From an uncultured Lactobacillus sp. (GTDB lineage: Bacteria > Bacillota > Bacilli > Lactobacillales > Lactobacillaceae), in the NCBI GenBank assembly GCA_946482425.1, contig CAMLRO010000012.1, forward strand, positions 1 to 27,721: 27,721 bases of DNA, written 5' to 3'. The notes under the pieces were generated by a model. That model searched no databases, was not told the origin of the DNA, and saw only the letters and a program-made list of their open reading frames with translations. The stretch's first letter is position 1. The number at the start of each line of letters is the position of its first letter. This document shows positions 1-8,192 of this stretch, one piece after another. The position numbers and the translations under genes are program-made.

Positions 1-184
1 CTTTACTGTCAAACTTGCGCATTACCATACCAACGGCATCACGAATTTGCTTATATTTTTTGATATTCAATTCATTGTATATATTACTAAAAAAACTATT
101 ATAAAATTGATCTAAGTCTTGATAAACTTCTTCGATTAGCTGTTGCCGTTTTGTTGAAAACAAGCTACCAAAAAAGCTGCGCAT
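1..184 (-). CDS. Unidentified protein, N-terminal part only (cut by window edge)
   Basis: An open minus-strand frame runs from an ATG at 182-184 off the left edge, giving about 61 residues. The protein begins MRSFFGSLFSTKRQQLIEEV and continues with charged, Tyr/Phe/Asn-rich helical-looking sequence. There is no signal peptide or membrane segment in the visible part. The start lies four bases after the TGA stop of the DeoR-type gene. Its Shine-Dalgarno (read AAGGAAGTGAGG on the minus strand) lies within the last codons of that gene, so the two are very likely co-transcribed and translationally coupled. I do not recognise the family and assign no function. Its reality rests on the start context and the open frame. 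Confidence 0.6.
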   Translation of the reverse strand, partial: MRSFFGSLFSTKRQQLIEEVYQDLDQFYNSFFSNIYNELNIKKYKQIRDAVGMVMRKFDSK

Positions 185-188
185 AACC

Positions 189-953
189 TCACTTCCTTAA
201 TACCGAAATGATTTGTGTCTTTGGCGAAAAATTCTTTTGGAAATTTTCAGGTAAAGGCAAATCTGTGATTAAAACGTCAATCTTGTTAAGCGGAATTGAC
301 ATATAAGGAGATGTATTTTGACTATCAAATTTGTATTTTTCTGCAACAACTATCACTTGTTTTGCTCTGGAACAGGCAACTTTGATTATTTCTGAATCAT
401 CCATTTTTGCGGAATAAATGCCATCATTTTTAACATTCGATGTGCCAATAAAGGCAGTATTAAAGCTCAGCCGATGCAAAAGTTCAAGTGAATCAACAGA
501 GTAATTAAACCTGTCTTCCTTATCCATTTTGCCTCCAAGAAGCCTTACCTTGGGTAATTTAGATTGCAGCAATGCTAGAGAGTTGTCGATTGAATTAGTG
601 ACTATCTGGAGATCAGTACCACAAATTAATTTACACAATTTTTTTAATGTGGTGGATGGACCAATAAAGTCGCATTGATTAGAATGGACAAACCTTTGAG
701 CCATTTTTGCCATCTTGGTTTTGACCGGGGAATCGATTTGACTTCTCGTGAGAAAGTTGGGCACATCACTTCGATCTATTGCGACTAATCCACCGTGAAC
801 TCTGATAGCTTGGCCAGTTGAAGTTAACCGCACTACATCACGACGGGCTGTGTCAAAAGAAATGTTGAAATAATTTGCTAACTTGCGAGTACTCAAATGA
901 TTTTCTTGATTAAGCATTTGCTTAATTTGCCGCAGACGTTCTTCTTGTGTCAT
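189..953 (-). CDS. DeoR-family transcriptional regulator
   Basis: A 254-residue protein with DeoR/GlpR architecture. The N-terminal winged helix-turn-helix (about residues 1-57) includes LSTRKLANYFNISFDTARRD and ends in the typical VHGG turn. The C-terminal sugar-phosphate sensor domain (about 75-235) shows FIGPSTT, VTNSIDN, LLGG and a D-D-S-E-I-I-K stretch before VIVVAEKYKFD, as in DeoR sensors. Family members usually repress sugar catabolic genes and respond to phosphorylated sugars; the ligand here is unknown. It has a strong Shine-Dalgarno (GGGAGGAG on the minus strand, 961-968). It is divergent from phosphoketolase across 284 bases and followed directly by the cut unknown gene. Control of phosphoketolase by this protein is plausible but is inferred from position only. 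Confidence 0.88.
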   Translation of the reverse strand: MTQEERLRQIKQMLNQENHLSTRKLANYFNISFDTARRDVVRLTSTGQAIRVHGGLVAIDRSDVPNFLTRSQIDSPVKTKMAKMAQRFVHSNQCDFIGPSTTLKKLCKLICGTDLQIVTNSIDNSLALLQSKLPKVRLLGGKMDKEDRFNYSVDSLELLHRLSFNTAFIGTSNVKNDGIYSAKMDDSEIIKVACSRAKQVIVVAEKYKFDSQNTSPYMSIPLNKIDVLITDLPLPENFQKNFSPKTQIISVLRK

Positions 954-1144
954 ATTACTTCTCCTCCCATTAATTTAGCATCATAGTCAATATTACTTTA
1001 TCTTTTTTTCTGTATTTGTGTTAAAAAATAAGTGTTTATCAGTATTTGAACATAAATATGCTGATCTGTAAATAAAAAATATAGTGATAGCAGCTTTTCT
1101 TAGTATTGTGTGAGAGCCAAACGCGTACTTTTATAATTGGGACG

Positions 1145-1164
1145 AACCAATTTTTAAAATGGTT
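1145..1164. promoter_or_regulatory. Dyad touching the phosphoketolase -35 box (candidate operator)
   Basis: A 20-base imperfect palindrome with arms AACCA and TGGTT around an AT core; 8 of 10 base pairs are symmetric. It overlaps the first two bases of the -35 hexamer at 1163. An overlapping perfect repeat, AATTGG-N6-CCAATT, lies at 1135-1152. The position suits a repressor site, and the divergent DeoR-type gene is the nearest candidate. No binding motif for this regulator is known to me. Confidence 0.4.
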
Positions 1165-1190
1165 GAACTTTACCAAAAACTTGCTATAAT
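1163..1190 (+). promoter_or_regulatory. Promoter of phosphoketolase gene
   Basis: TTGAAC (1163-1168), a 16-base spacer and a perfect TATAAT (1185-1190). Transcription would begin near 1197, only about 5 bases before the ATG at 1202. This is one reason to place the translation start at 1238. Confidence 0.75.
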
Positions 1191-1237
1191 ATGTTTATAA
1201 AATGAATTTTAGCAAATATTTAAAAGGGAGAATAAAA

Positions 1238-3640
1238 ATGGCAGTTGATTACGACTCAAAAGAATTTCTCAAAAGTGTTGATGCTCACTGGCGTGCAGCA
1301 AACTATCTATCTGTAGGCCAACTTTTCTTAATGAGCAATCCGTTATTAAAGCATGAATTGCAGGCAAATGAAGTTAAACCAAAACCAATTGGTCACTGGG
1401 GCACTATTTCACCTCAAAACTTTATTTATGCTCATTTAAATAGAGTTATCAAAAAGTATGGTTTGAACATGTTCTATATTGAAGGTTCAGGTCATGGTGG
1501 TCAGGTTATGGTGTCTAATTCATACCTTGATGGTTCATACAGCGAGCTTTATCCTGAAATTCAACAAGATGAAAAAGGAATGGCTAAGCTCTTCAAGCGT
1601 TTCAGCTTCCCTGGTGGGTCTGCTTCACACGCTGCACCTGAAACCCCCGGTTCGATGCACGAAGGTGGTGAGTTAGGTTACTCACTTTCCCATGGCACAG
1701 GTGCAATTTTAGACAATCCTGATGTTATCGCCGCAGTTGAAATTGGTGATGGTGAGGCAGAAACTGGACCTCTTGCAGCTAGCTGGTTTAGCGACAAATT
1801 TATTAATCCTATTAAGGACGGGGCAGTTTTGCCAATCTTGCAAATTAATGGTTTTAAGATTTCCAATCCAACTATCGTTTCCCGAATGTCGGATGAAGAA
1901 TTGACCAAGTATTTTGAAGGCATGGGTTGGCATCCTTATATTATTTCTGCATATAACGGTGGCGAGTTTGACGGTTACAAAGATCATATGCAGGTTCATG
2001 AAGAAATGGCCAAATTAATGGATACCGTAATTGAAGAAATTAAGGCAATTCAGAAGAATGCTCGTGAAAATAATGATGAAACTTTACCACACTGGCCAAT
2101 GATCATTTTCCGGGTGCCAAAGGGCTGGACAGGTCCAAAGAAGGATCTTGATGGTAATCCAATTGAAAACTCATTTAGAGCTCACCAGATTCCAATTCCT
2201 GTTGCTCAAGATGACATGGAACATAAAGATATGCTGGTGGACTGGCTAAAGAGCTATAAACCGGAAGAGTTATTCGATGAAAATGGCGTCCCAACAGAAA
2301 TCGTGACAGCTGATAATGTTACTGGTGATAGTAGGATGGCCATGAATCCAATCACTAATGCGGGTGGAGAAAAAGCTAAACGTCTTAGTCTGCCGGATTA
2401 TCGCAAGTATGCGTTGAAATTTGATCAACCAGGTTCTATTGAAGCTGAAGACATGACCGAATGGGCTAAATACTTAAACGAAATTGCTGAACTCAATCCA
2501 AGTACTTTCCGCGGCTTTGGACCAGATGAAACTAAGTCAAACCGTTTATTTAAATTTATTGATGAGCAAAAACGGCAATGGGAAAGTTCCGTTCATACGC
2601 CTAATGATGAAAACTTGGCGCCAAGTGGTCGGTTGATCGATTCACAATTGTCTGAGCACCAAGATGAAGGCTGGCTTGAGGGCTATGTTTTGTCTGGTCG
2701 TCACGGTTTCTTTGCTACTTATGAGTCATTTGGTCGTGTTGTAGATTCAATGTTGACTCAACACATGAAATGGTTAAGAAAGGCTAAGGAACAATACTGG
2801 CGTAAGGATTATCCTTCACTTAACTTTATTGCAACTTCAACTGTCTTTCAACAAGACCATAACGGTTATACTCACCAAGACCCAGGTGTTTTGACTCACA
2901 TGTATGAAAAGAATCGTCCTGATTTAGTTCATGAGTATTTACCAGCTGATACCAATTCTCTTTTGGCAGTTTCGCAAAAAGCTTTCACCGATCGTGAGTG
3001 CATCAATATTTTGGTTACTTCTAAGCAAGAAAGACCACAATGGTTCTCAATTGATGAAGCAACTCGTATTGCCAACCACGGCTTATCATACATTGATTGG
3101 GCATCAACTGACCAAAATGCTAAGCCTGATGTTGTCTTTGCTTCAACTGAAACGGAACCGACAATGGAATCACTTGCTGCAATCGATATTTTGCATAAGA
3201 ATTTCCCTGATCTCAAGATTCGTTATATTAACGTCATTGACGTTATGAAATTAATGAATACTAAGGATAATCCAGAAGCAATTTCTGATGAAGAATTTGA
3301 GCAATTATTCCCAAGCGATGTGCCAGTAATCTTTGCATGGCATGGCTATAAAGCAATGATGCAATCCATTTGGTTTGGTCGCAAGCGCAGCAATGTTCAT
3401 ATTCACTGCTATGAAGAAGAAGGGGATATTACTACACCGTTTGATATGCGGGTAGTTAATAAACTTGATCGTTTCCATTTGGCAAAAGATGCTATTTTAA
3501 GTGTTCCTCAATATGCTGAAAAGAGTGCAGGCTTTGTAGCGGAAATGGATAGATTACTTGCAAAACACCACCAATACATTCGTGACAATGGTAAAGATAT
3601 GCCTGAAGTTACTGAATGGAAGTGGACCGGTCTTAAGTAA
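1238..3640 (+). CDS. xfp: Xylulose-5-phosphate/fructose-6-phosphate phosphoketolase
   Basis: An 800-residue thiamine-diphosphate enzyme that splits xylulose 5-phosphate (and often fructose 6-phosphate) with phosphate into acetyl phosphate plus glyceraldehyde 3-phosphate (or erythrose 4-phosphate). The length matches the family. Visible hallmarks are GSGHGGQV near residue 86, GDGEAETGP at about 170-178 (the ThDP/Mg-binding region), and the central HQDPGVLTH. The ATG at 1238 was chosen over the in-frame ATG at 1202. It follows AAAGGGAG at 1223-1230 at good spacing, gives the usual MAVDYDS-type N-terminus, and the upstream ATG would sit almost at the transcript start. The gene is monocistronic, with its own promoter and terminator. 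Preference between the two sugar phosphates cannot be read from the sequence. Confidence 0.97.
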   Translation: MAVDYDSKEFLKSVDAHWRAANYLSVGQLFLMSNPLLKHELQANEVKPKPIGHWGTISPQNFIYAHLNRVIKKYGLNMFYIEGSGHGGQVMVSNSYLDGSYSELYPEIQQDEKGMAKLFKRFSFPGGSASHAAPETPGSMHEGGELGYSLSHGTGAILDNPDVIAAVEIGDGEAETGPLAASWFSDKFINPIKDGAVLPILQINGFKISNPTIVSRMSDEELTKYFEGMGWHPYIISAYNGGEFDGYKDHMQVHEEMAKLMDTVIEEIKAIQKNARENNDETLPHWPMIIFRVPKGWTGPKKDLDGNPIENSFRAHQIPIPVAQDDMEHKDMLVDWLKSYKPEELFDENGVPTEIVTADNVTGDSRMAMNPITNAGGEKAKRLSLPDYRKYALKFDQPGSIEAEDMTEWAKYLNEIAELNPSTFRGFGPDETKSNRLFKFIDEQKRQWESSVHTPNDENLAPSGRLIDSQLSEHQDEGWLEGYVLSGRHGFFATYESFGRVVDSMLTQHMKWLRKAKEQYWRKDYPSLNFIATSTVFQQDHNGYTHQDPGVLTHMYEKNRPDLVHEYLPADTNSLLAVSQKAFTDRECINILVTSKQERPQWFSIDEATRIANHGLSYIDWASTDQNAKPDVVFASTETEPTMESLAAIDILHKNFPDLKIRYINVIDVMKLMNTKDNPEAISDEEFEQLFPSDVPVIFAWHGYKAMMQSIWFGRKRSNVHIHCYEEEGDITTPFDMRVVNKLDRFHLAKDAILSVPQYAEKSAGFVAEMDRLLAKHHQYIRDNGKDMPEVTEWKWTGLK

Positions 3641-3655
3641 ATATTAGTATTTATT

Positions 3656-3696
3656 AAAAACATGACCTCTCGAAATATGAAGTCATGTTTTTTATT
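3656..3696 (+). terminator. Intrinsic terminator after phosphoketolase
   Basis: AAAACATGAC pairs with GTCATGTTTT across a 15-base loop, followed by a T-rich tail (TTTTATTT). It lies 16 bases after the stop codon. Confidence 0.85.
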
Positions 3697-3719
3697 TAAT
3701 TAATTTAATAGCCTTATTC

Positions 3720-3748
3720 TTGTTAAAAGTAATAAATTTATTTATAAT
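3720..3748 (+). promoter_or_regulatory. Promoter of the P-type ATPase leader
   Basis: TTGTTA (3720-3725), a 17-base spacer and a perfect TATAAT (3743-3748). Transcription is expected near 3755, which places the whole structured leader at 3755-3869 inside the transcript. Confidence 0.8.
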
Positions 3749-3754
3749 AAGAAG

Positions 3755-3869
3755 CATCATAAGGGAGTAACAGCAATTACTTGCGATAAGCCCAACACCC
3801 GAAGAAATACTTCTGGACTTATCTTAAATAGTGAGACTTGTGTGTGTTGTACATATAAGTCTCTTTTTT
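3755..3869 (+). promoter_or_regulatory. Structured leader ending in a terminator; candidate short yybP-ykoY (Mn) riboswitch
   Basis: The leader begins with ATAAGGGAGTA (3759-3769), like the conserved GGGGAGUA of the yybP-ykoY class. Two small hairpins follow: GCAA/TTGC (3773-3784) and GAAG/CTTC (3801-3813). CTTAT at 3818-3822 can close a first helix with ATAAG at 3759-3763. A 13-bp terminator stem (3833-3845 with 3851-3863, two G-U pairs) and TTTTTT end the leader 17 bases before the ATG. GACTTAT (3816-3822) can alternatively pair with ATAAGTC (3855-3861) in the terminator's 3' arm, giving an antiterminator. The class is known to control Mn-exporting P-type ATPases. The class assignment is tentative because the aptamer is shorter than those I recall; termination control itself is well supported. 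Confidence 0.6.
3833..3869 (+). terminator. Leader terminator upstream of the P-type ATPase
   Basis: A 13-bp stem with a 5-base loop (GTTGT) and six T's, placed just before the Shine-Dalgarno AGGAGG. Its position between promoter and gene means it can only act as a conditional terminator. Confidence 0.85.
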
Positions 3870-3886
3870 GTTATTAGGAGGTAAAG

Positions 3887-6556
3887 ATGCCCCAAAATTT
3901 TTACAATCAAAAAATTGAGGATGTTGCAAAGGACTTTGCAACGTCTGTATCCAGTGGTTTAAGGGCGAGTCAAATAGATGGATTACGAGCAAAATATGGT
4001 TCTAATAGTTTGACTAGCAAAAAGAAAGTTAGCATTTGGCAACGCTTTTTAGCCCAATTTAAGGATTTCATGATCATTGTTTTGATAGTTGCAGCGTTAC
4101 TTTCCGGCTTTGTGGCTCAGGAATGGACAGATGCGGCAATTATCATGATCGTGGTCATCTTGAACGCAGTTTTAGGCGTTTTTCAAGAGACACGTTCTGA
4201 AGAAGCAATTAATGCTTTGAAAAAAATGGCCACTCCTAATGCCCATGTTCGGCGTGATGGTCAGATTGTGGAAATACCAAGTACTGAATTAGTCCCAGGA
4301 GATGTGGTTTTACTTGAAGCAGGCGATGTTGTACCGGCAGATTTGCGGTTAACTCTTACTAAAAGTCTTAAAATCGAAGAATCTGCTTTGACTGGCGAGT
4401 CTGTTCCGGTTGATAAAAATAGTGAACCTGTGAATGAAAAAAAGGTAGCTTTAGCCGACCAGGATAATATGGCATTTGCTAATACCAATGTCACATATGG
4501 TCGCGGTGAAGGTATCGTTACCGCAACAGGTATGAATACTGAAGTCGGTAAAATTGCGACAATGCTTAACAACACTGATGAAACGGATACACCATTAAAG
4601 CGTAATCTCAACCAATTGGGTAAGACACTGACTATAATGATTTTAATCATTTGCGCGGTAGTATTCGTTGTAGGCTTTTTCACTAAAAAGGGTACGGAAC
4701 CCACTGATAAGTTAGCAATCGATATGTTCTTAGTAGCTGTCTCACTTGCTGTTGCAGCAATTCCGGAAGGTTTACCTGCAATCGTAACTATTATTTTGGC
4801 TCTAGGTACTCAGGTAATGGCCAAGCACAATTCGATTGTACGTAAGTTGCCAGCAGTAGAAACTTTGGGAGCAACGGATATCATCTGTTCTGATAAAACC
4901 GGTACTTTAACTCAAAATAAAATGACAGTTGAACAGGTTTATTATGATAACAAGATTCATCAATCTTCAAATAGCATTAATCATGATAATCATGCTTTAA
5001 TGGCAATGGTTTTAGCTAATGATTCAAAACTTGATGATAATAATCAATTGTTGGGTGATCCAACTGAAACTGCATTGGTTCAGTATGCGCTTGATCAAAA
5101 AATTGATGTGCATAATTTGCTTGCAAATCATCAGAGACTCCAGGAAGTGCCATTTGATTCCGGTCGTAAATTAATGAGTACTATTAATGAGAACAATGGA
5201 CAATATTTTGTAGCAGTTAAAGGAGCTCCAGATCAACTGCTTAAGCGAGTAACGCGGATTGAACTTGATGGTAAAGTCAGTGAGATCACTGAGAAGCAAA
5301 AAGATGAAATTATGCTTTCAAATCAAAATATGGCTAAAAATGCCTTGCGAGTTTTGGGGTTAGCCTATAAACCAGTTGAGCAATTATACGATAATCCTAC
5401 AACTGATAATGTGGAGCAGGACTTGATTTTTGCTGGCTTGGTAGGGATGATAGACCCAGAACGCCCTGAAGCAAAAGAGGCTATTAAAGAAGCTCACAGT
5501 GCCGGTATTAGAACAGTTATGATTACAGGAGACTTTCAAGTAACCGCGCAGGCAATTGCGGAAAGGCTGGGAATTTTAAAGCCCGGACAAGATGAACGAG
5601 TAGTCACCGGTGCTCAACTTGATGAATTTAGCGATGAGTATTTAGAAAAACATGTGGCAGACTTTGATGTTTATGCCAGGGTTTCACCAGAACACAAAGT
5701 TCGTATTGTTAAGGCTTGGCAAGCTCAGGGCAAAATTGTAGCTATGACAGGCGATGGCGTTAATGACGCACCTAGTTTAAAGCAAGCTGACATTGGAATT
5801 GGCATGGGCATTACCGGTACTGAAGTATCAAAAGGTGCCAGCGACATGGTTTTAGCAGACGACAACTTTGCTACGATTGTTGAAGCTGTTAAACAAGGGC
5901 GCAAGGTCTTTAGCAATATTCAAAAAGCCATTCTTTACCTCATGAGTTGTAATGTCGGGGAAGTTTTAACAGTATTTATGATGACCATGCTGGGTTGGGA
6001 TATTTTAGCTCCAGTGCAATTGCTGTGGATTAACTTGGTGACAGATACCTTACCAGCTATTGCTCTGGGACTTGAACCTGTTGAAAAAGGCATTATGAAG
6101 CGTACACCTCGGGGTAAAAAATCAAACTTCTTCAGTGGTGGCGTTGCCAGTTCAATTGTTTATCAAGGAATACTAGAAGGCGCCATTGTTTTAACCACTT
6201 ATCAACTAGGCTTAAATTTTGGTCCTCATATGGGTAATGCCAATCTGCAACATGCTGATGCTCTGACAATGGCTTTTCTCACTTTAGGCTTAATTCAACT
6301 GTTTCATGCTTTTAATTCTAAGTATATTCACCAATCAATTTTTTCTAAGAGGACATTTGCTAATAAGTGGTTTAATTGGGCAATCTTGATTTCTGCTGTT
6401 GTCATGGCGGCAGTTGAACTACCGTTTATGACCAAGTTCTTTGATGTAACCGAACTTAACTCGACTCAATGGTTAATTGTTTTAGGAGCGGGAATTTGCA
6501 TGATTTTAATAGTCGAAATTGTAAAAGGATTCCAGCGTCTAGCCGGTAAAAAGTAA
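3887..6556 (+). CDS. P-type cation-transporting ATPase (type IIA, Ca2+/Mn2+-like)
   Basis: An 889-residue membrane pump that couples ATP hydrolysis to cation export. It has an N-terminal cation-ATPase domain (about 5-75), TGES of the actuator domain at 169-172, the phosphorylation site DKTGTLT with Asp336, and TGDGVNDAP near 620-630. The transmembrane binding residues of the SERCA type are present: PEGL in segment 4 (Glu294), N-V-G-E in segment 5 (Asn689, Glu692) and N-L-V-T-D in segment 6 (Asn716, Asp720). This supports Ca2+ or Mn2+ rather than Na+/K+ exchange or heavy metals. The candidate yybP-ykoY leader favours Mn2+ export, but metal choice is inference. The start follows AGGAGG at 3876-3881. 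The gene stands alone, between a leader terminator and a trailing terminator. Confidence 0.95.
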   Translation: MPQNFYNQKIEDVAKDFATSVSSGLRASQIDGLRAKYGSNSLTSKKKVSIWQRFLAQFKDFMIIVLIVAALLSGFVAQEWTDAAIIMIVVILNAVLGVFQETRSEEAINALKKMATPNAHVRRDGQIVEIPSTELVPGDVVLLEAGDVVPADLRLTLTKSLKIEESALTGESVPVDKNSEPVNEKKVALADQDNMAFANTNVTYGRGEGIVTATGMNTEVGKIATMLNNTDETDTPLKRNLNQLGKTLTIMILIICAVVFVVGFFTKKGTEPTDKLAIDMFLVAVSLAVAAIPEGLPAIVTIILALGTQVMAKHNSIVRKLPAVETLGATDIICSDKTGTLTQNKMTVEQVYYDNKIHQSSNSINHDNHALMAMVLANDSKLDDNNQLLGDPTETALVQYALDQKIDVHNLLANHQRLQEVPFDSGRKLMSTINENNGQYFVAVKGAPDQLLKRVTRIELDGKVSEITEKQKDEIMLSNQNMAKNALRVLGLAYKPVEQLYDNPTTDNVEQDLIFAGLVGMIDPERPEAKEAIKEAHSAGIRTVMITGDFQVTAQAIAERLGILKPGQDERVVTGAQLDEFSDEYLEKHVADFDVYARVSPEHKVRIVKAWQAQGKIVAMTGDGVNDAPSLKQADIGIGMGITGTEVSKGASDMVLADDNFATIVEAVKQGRKVFSNIQKAILYLMSCNVGEVLTVFMMTMLGWDILAPVQLLWINLVTDTLPAIALGLEPVEKGIMKRTPRGKKSNFFSGGVASSIVYQGILEGAIVLTTYQLGLNFGPHMGNANLQHADALTMAFLTLGLIQLFHAFNSKYIHQSIFSKRTFANKWFNWAILISAVVMAAVELPFMTKFFDVTELNSTQWLIVLGAGICMILIVEIVKGFQRLAGKK

Positions 6557-6604
6557 AAAAAGTTTAACGAAATAACTTTTAGTCAGAGATTTAAGAGAAT
6601 TTAT

Positions 6605-6650
6605 AAAGACCAATAAGTCATCTAATAGTTGATTTACTGGTCTTTTATTT
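6605..6650 (+). terminator. Intrinsic terminator after the P-type ATPase
   Basis: AAAGACCA pairs with TGGTCTTT, with further inner pairing, followed by TTTATTTTATTT. It sits between two convergent genes and may also slow minus-strand transcripts of the reductase, although the minus-strand T-run is poor. Confidence 0.75.
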
Positions 6651-6662
6651 TATTTCTTGCAT

Positions 6663-7112
6663 TTAATTAAATAGCAGTTCTGCTATTTTTGCTAAATATT
6701 GACCATCAATTTGATCAAATCTGGCAAAGTCATTGCTGTCAAGGTCAAGAACAGCGACAAGTTTTTTATCGTGGATAATGGGAACAACGATTTCTGAATT
6801 GGTATTGGCATCACAGGCAATATGACCACTAAACTTGTGAACATCGGGAACAATTTGAATCTGACCGGTTTGTGCAGCTGTGCCGCATACGCCTTTTCCT
6901 AATTGAATATGCATGCAGGCGACTGGCCCTTGAAATGGTCCTAAAATGAGCTCATGCTCTTGGAAGCGATAAAATCCAGCATAACTTACTTCGGGTAAGC
7001 CATTAAAAAGCAGTGCACTAATGTTACTCATGTTGGCAATTAAGTCATGTTCATCTTGAAGAAGGCTGCCAGCCTGTTTTAAAAGTAATTTATAAGTTTT
7101 TTCTTTATCCAT
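6663..7112 (-). CDS. msrC: Free methionine-R-sulfoxide reductase (GAF domain, fRMsr)
   Basis: A 149-residue single GAF-domain protein that reduces free methionine-(R)-sulfoxide in the cytoplasm, normally with thioredoxin. The three cysteines of the family are present at 66 (GPVACMHI), 76 (GKGVCGTA) and 100 (HIACDANTNSEIVVPI). Their spacings of 10 and 24 equal those of the E. coli enzyme (Cys84, 94, 118), so this is a catalytic fRMsr rather than a signalling GAF protein. The start has AAGGAG on the minus strand (7120-7125) at 7 bases. It is a single gene, convergent with the ATPase and divergent from the glutamine transporter. No clear promoter was found; a TATAAT on the minus strand at 7208-7203 lacks a good -35 box. 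Confidence 0.93.
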   Translation of the reverse strand: MDKEKTYKLLLKQAGSLLQDEHDLIANMSNISALLFNGLPEVSYAGFYRFQEHELILGPFQGPVACMHIQLGKGVCGTAAQTGQIQIVPDVHKFSGHIACDANTNSEIVVPIIHDKKLVAVLDLDSNDFARFDQIDGQYLAKIAELLFN

Positions 7113-7443
7113 AAGTTTTCTCCTTAATTAGAGTGTATGCCAGTCAAACTATTTTTGGAAGAAAAAATGCAAATAAGAGTATATTTTTCACAGATATTTT
7201 TAATTATAACTGGCATTTTTTGACATTAAATTATTATTAATGAACATACAAAAAAGCTTTTTATTACTATACTTTCCCGTCATAACGCTAACTAGGTGAC
7301 TTTCAAGTCAATGTGAATTAAGCAGATCTTTCTATAAATTTTTATTAAAAACACTGTATTACTTTTAAAATTCTTAACGGTTATAGTAAAATAGATTCTA
7401 CAACTTATTATTTCATGCATTGATTATGAAAGGGGCGATGACA
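7113..7443. other. Divergent intergenic region (msrC / gln operon)
   Basis: About 330 AT-rich bases with no credible gene. It holds a perfect dyad TGACTT-TC-AAGTCA at 7297-7310. A plus-strand TTGACA at 7220-7225 has no well-placed -10 box. A TATAGTAAAAT stretch at 7382-7392 is the most likely -10 for the transporter operon. I could not match the region to a known riboswitch or T-box. Confidence 0.5.
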
Positions 7444-8181
7444 ATGTCGATGATAGAGTTCCATGACGTGCAAAAATTTTATGGCCATTTTCATGCACTG
7501 CACGACATTAATTTAGAGATTGATGAAGGTGAAACGGTGGTTCTGATTGGACCATCTGGTTCGGGTAAGAGTACTTTGGTACGGACCGTAAACGGACTTG
7601 AATCAATCCAGAAAGGTAAGTTAGTAGTTAACGGTCACGATCTTTCAGATCCAAAGACGAACCTCAACATCTTACGAAGTGATGTTGGGATGGTTTTCCA
7701 GCACTTTAATTTATACAAAAACAAAGATGTATTGGAAAATATTATGCTGGCTCCCAGAATAGTAAGCCACATGCCTGAAGAGGAAAATAAAAAACAGGCG
7801 TTAGATTTACTTGATATGGTTGGGTTACGCAAATGGGCACATAATATGCCTTCACAAATTTCTGGTGGTCAAAAGCAGCGTGTTGCTATTGCCAGAACAT
7901 TGGCAATGAGACCAAAACTTATTTTATATGATGAACCAACTTCTGCTCTTGATCCGGAAATGATTGATGATGTTTTACAAGTTATGAAGAAAGTTACCAA
8001 CGAAAGTGGTATGACTTCATTAATCGTTACTCACGAAATGGGCTTTGCCAAAGAGGTGGCTAATAGAGTTATCTTCATGGATCAGGGTCGGATTGTTGAG
8101 GATGATGATAGCGAGAGCTTCTTTAAACAGCCAAAGACGGAGCGGGCACAACAATTTTTGAGTAAAATTATTTCTCACTAA
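7444..8181 (+). CDS. glnQ: Glutamine/polar amino acid ABC transporter ATPase
   Basis: A 245-residue ABC ATPase of the polar amino acid uptake family. It has Walker A GPSGSGKS at 36-43, the signature SGGQKQR starting at 140, Walker B with Asp163-Glu164 (YDEPTSALD) and the H-loop THEMGF. It energises import through the two membrane proteins encoded downstream. Three upstream in-frame starts exist (TTG 7420, ATG 7426, ATG 7438). ATG 7444 was chosen because AAAGGGG ends 8 bases before it and the domain begins at once (MSMIEFHDVQ). It is the first gene of a four-gene operon with gaps of 11 bases or fewer, or overlaps, up to the second permease. Glutamine or glutamate is the usual substrate; the sequence does not prove which. 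Confidence 0.92.
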   Translation: MSMIEFHDVQKFYGHFHALHDINLEIDEGETVVLIGPSGSGKSTLVRTVNGLESIQKGKLVVNGHDLSDPKTNLNILRSDVGMVFQHFNLYKNKDVLENIMLAPRIVSHMPEEENKKQALDLLDMVGLRKWAHNMPSQISGGQKQRVAIARTLAMRPKLILYDEPTSALDPEMIDDVLQVMKKVTNESGMTSLIVTHEMGFAKEVANRVIFMDQGRIVEDDDSESFFKQPKTERAQQFLSKIISH

Positions 8182-8192
8182 GGAGGCCAATT

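Noticed and set aside
1202..1237. Longer N-terminus for phosphoketolase from ATG 1202
   Set aside because: No ribosome site; it lies about 5 bases from the predicted transcript start, and the 1238 start has a good Shine-Dalgarno and family-typical N-terminus.
4261..4704. A 147-codon minus-strand open frame inside the P-type ATPase gene
   Set aside because: It is antisense to highly conserved ATPase sequence, has no ribosome site and no recognisable protein features; a shadow frame.
7113..7443. T-box or other amino acid riboswitch before the gln operon
   Set aside because: No T-box core, no terminator stem and no recognisable aptamer sequence.
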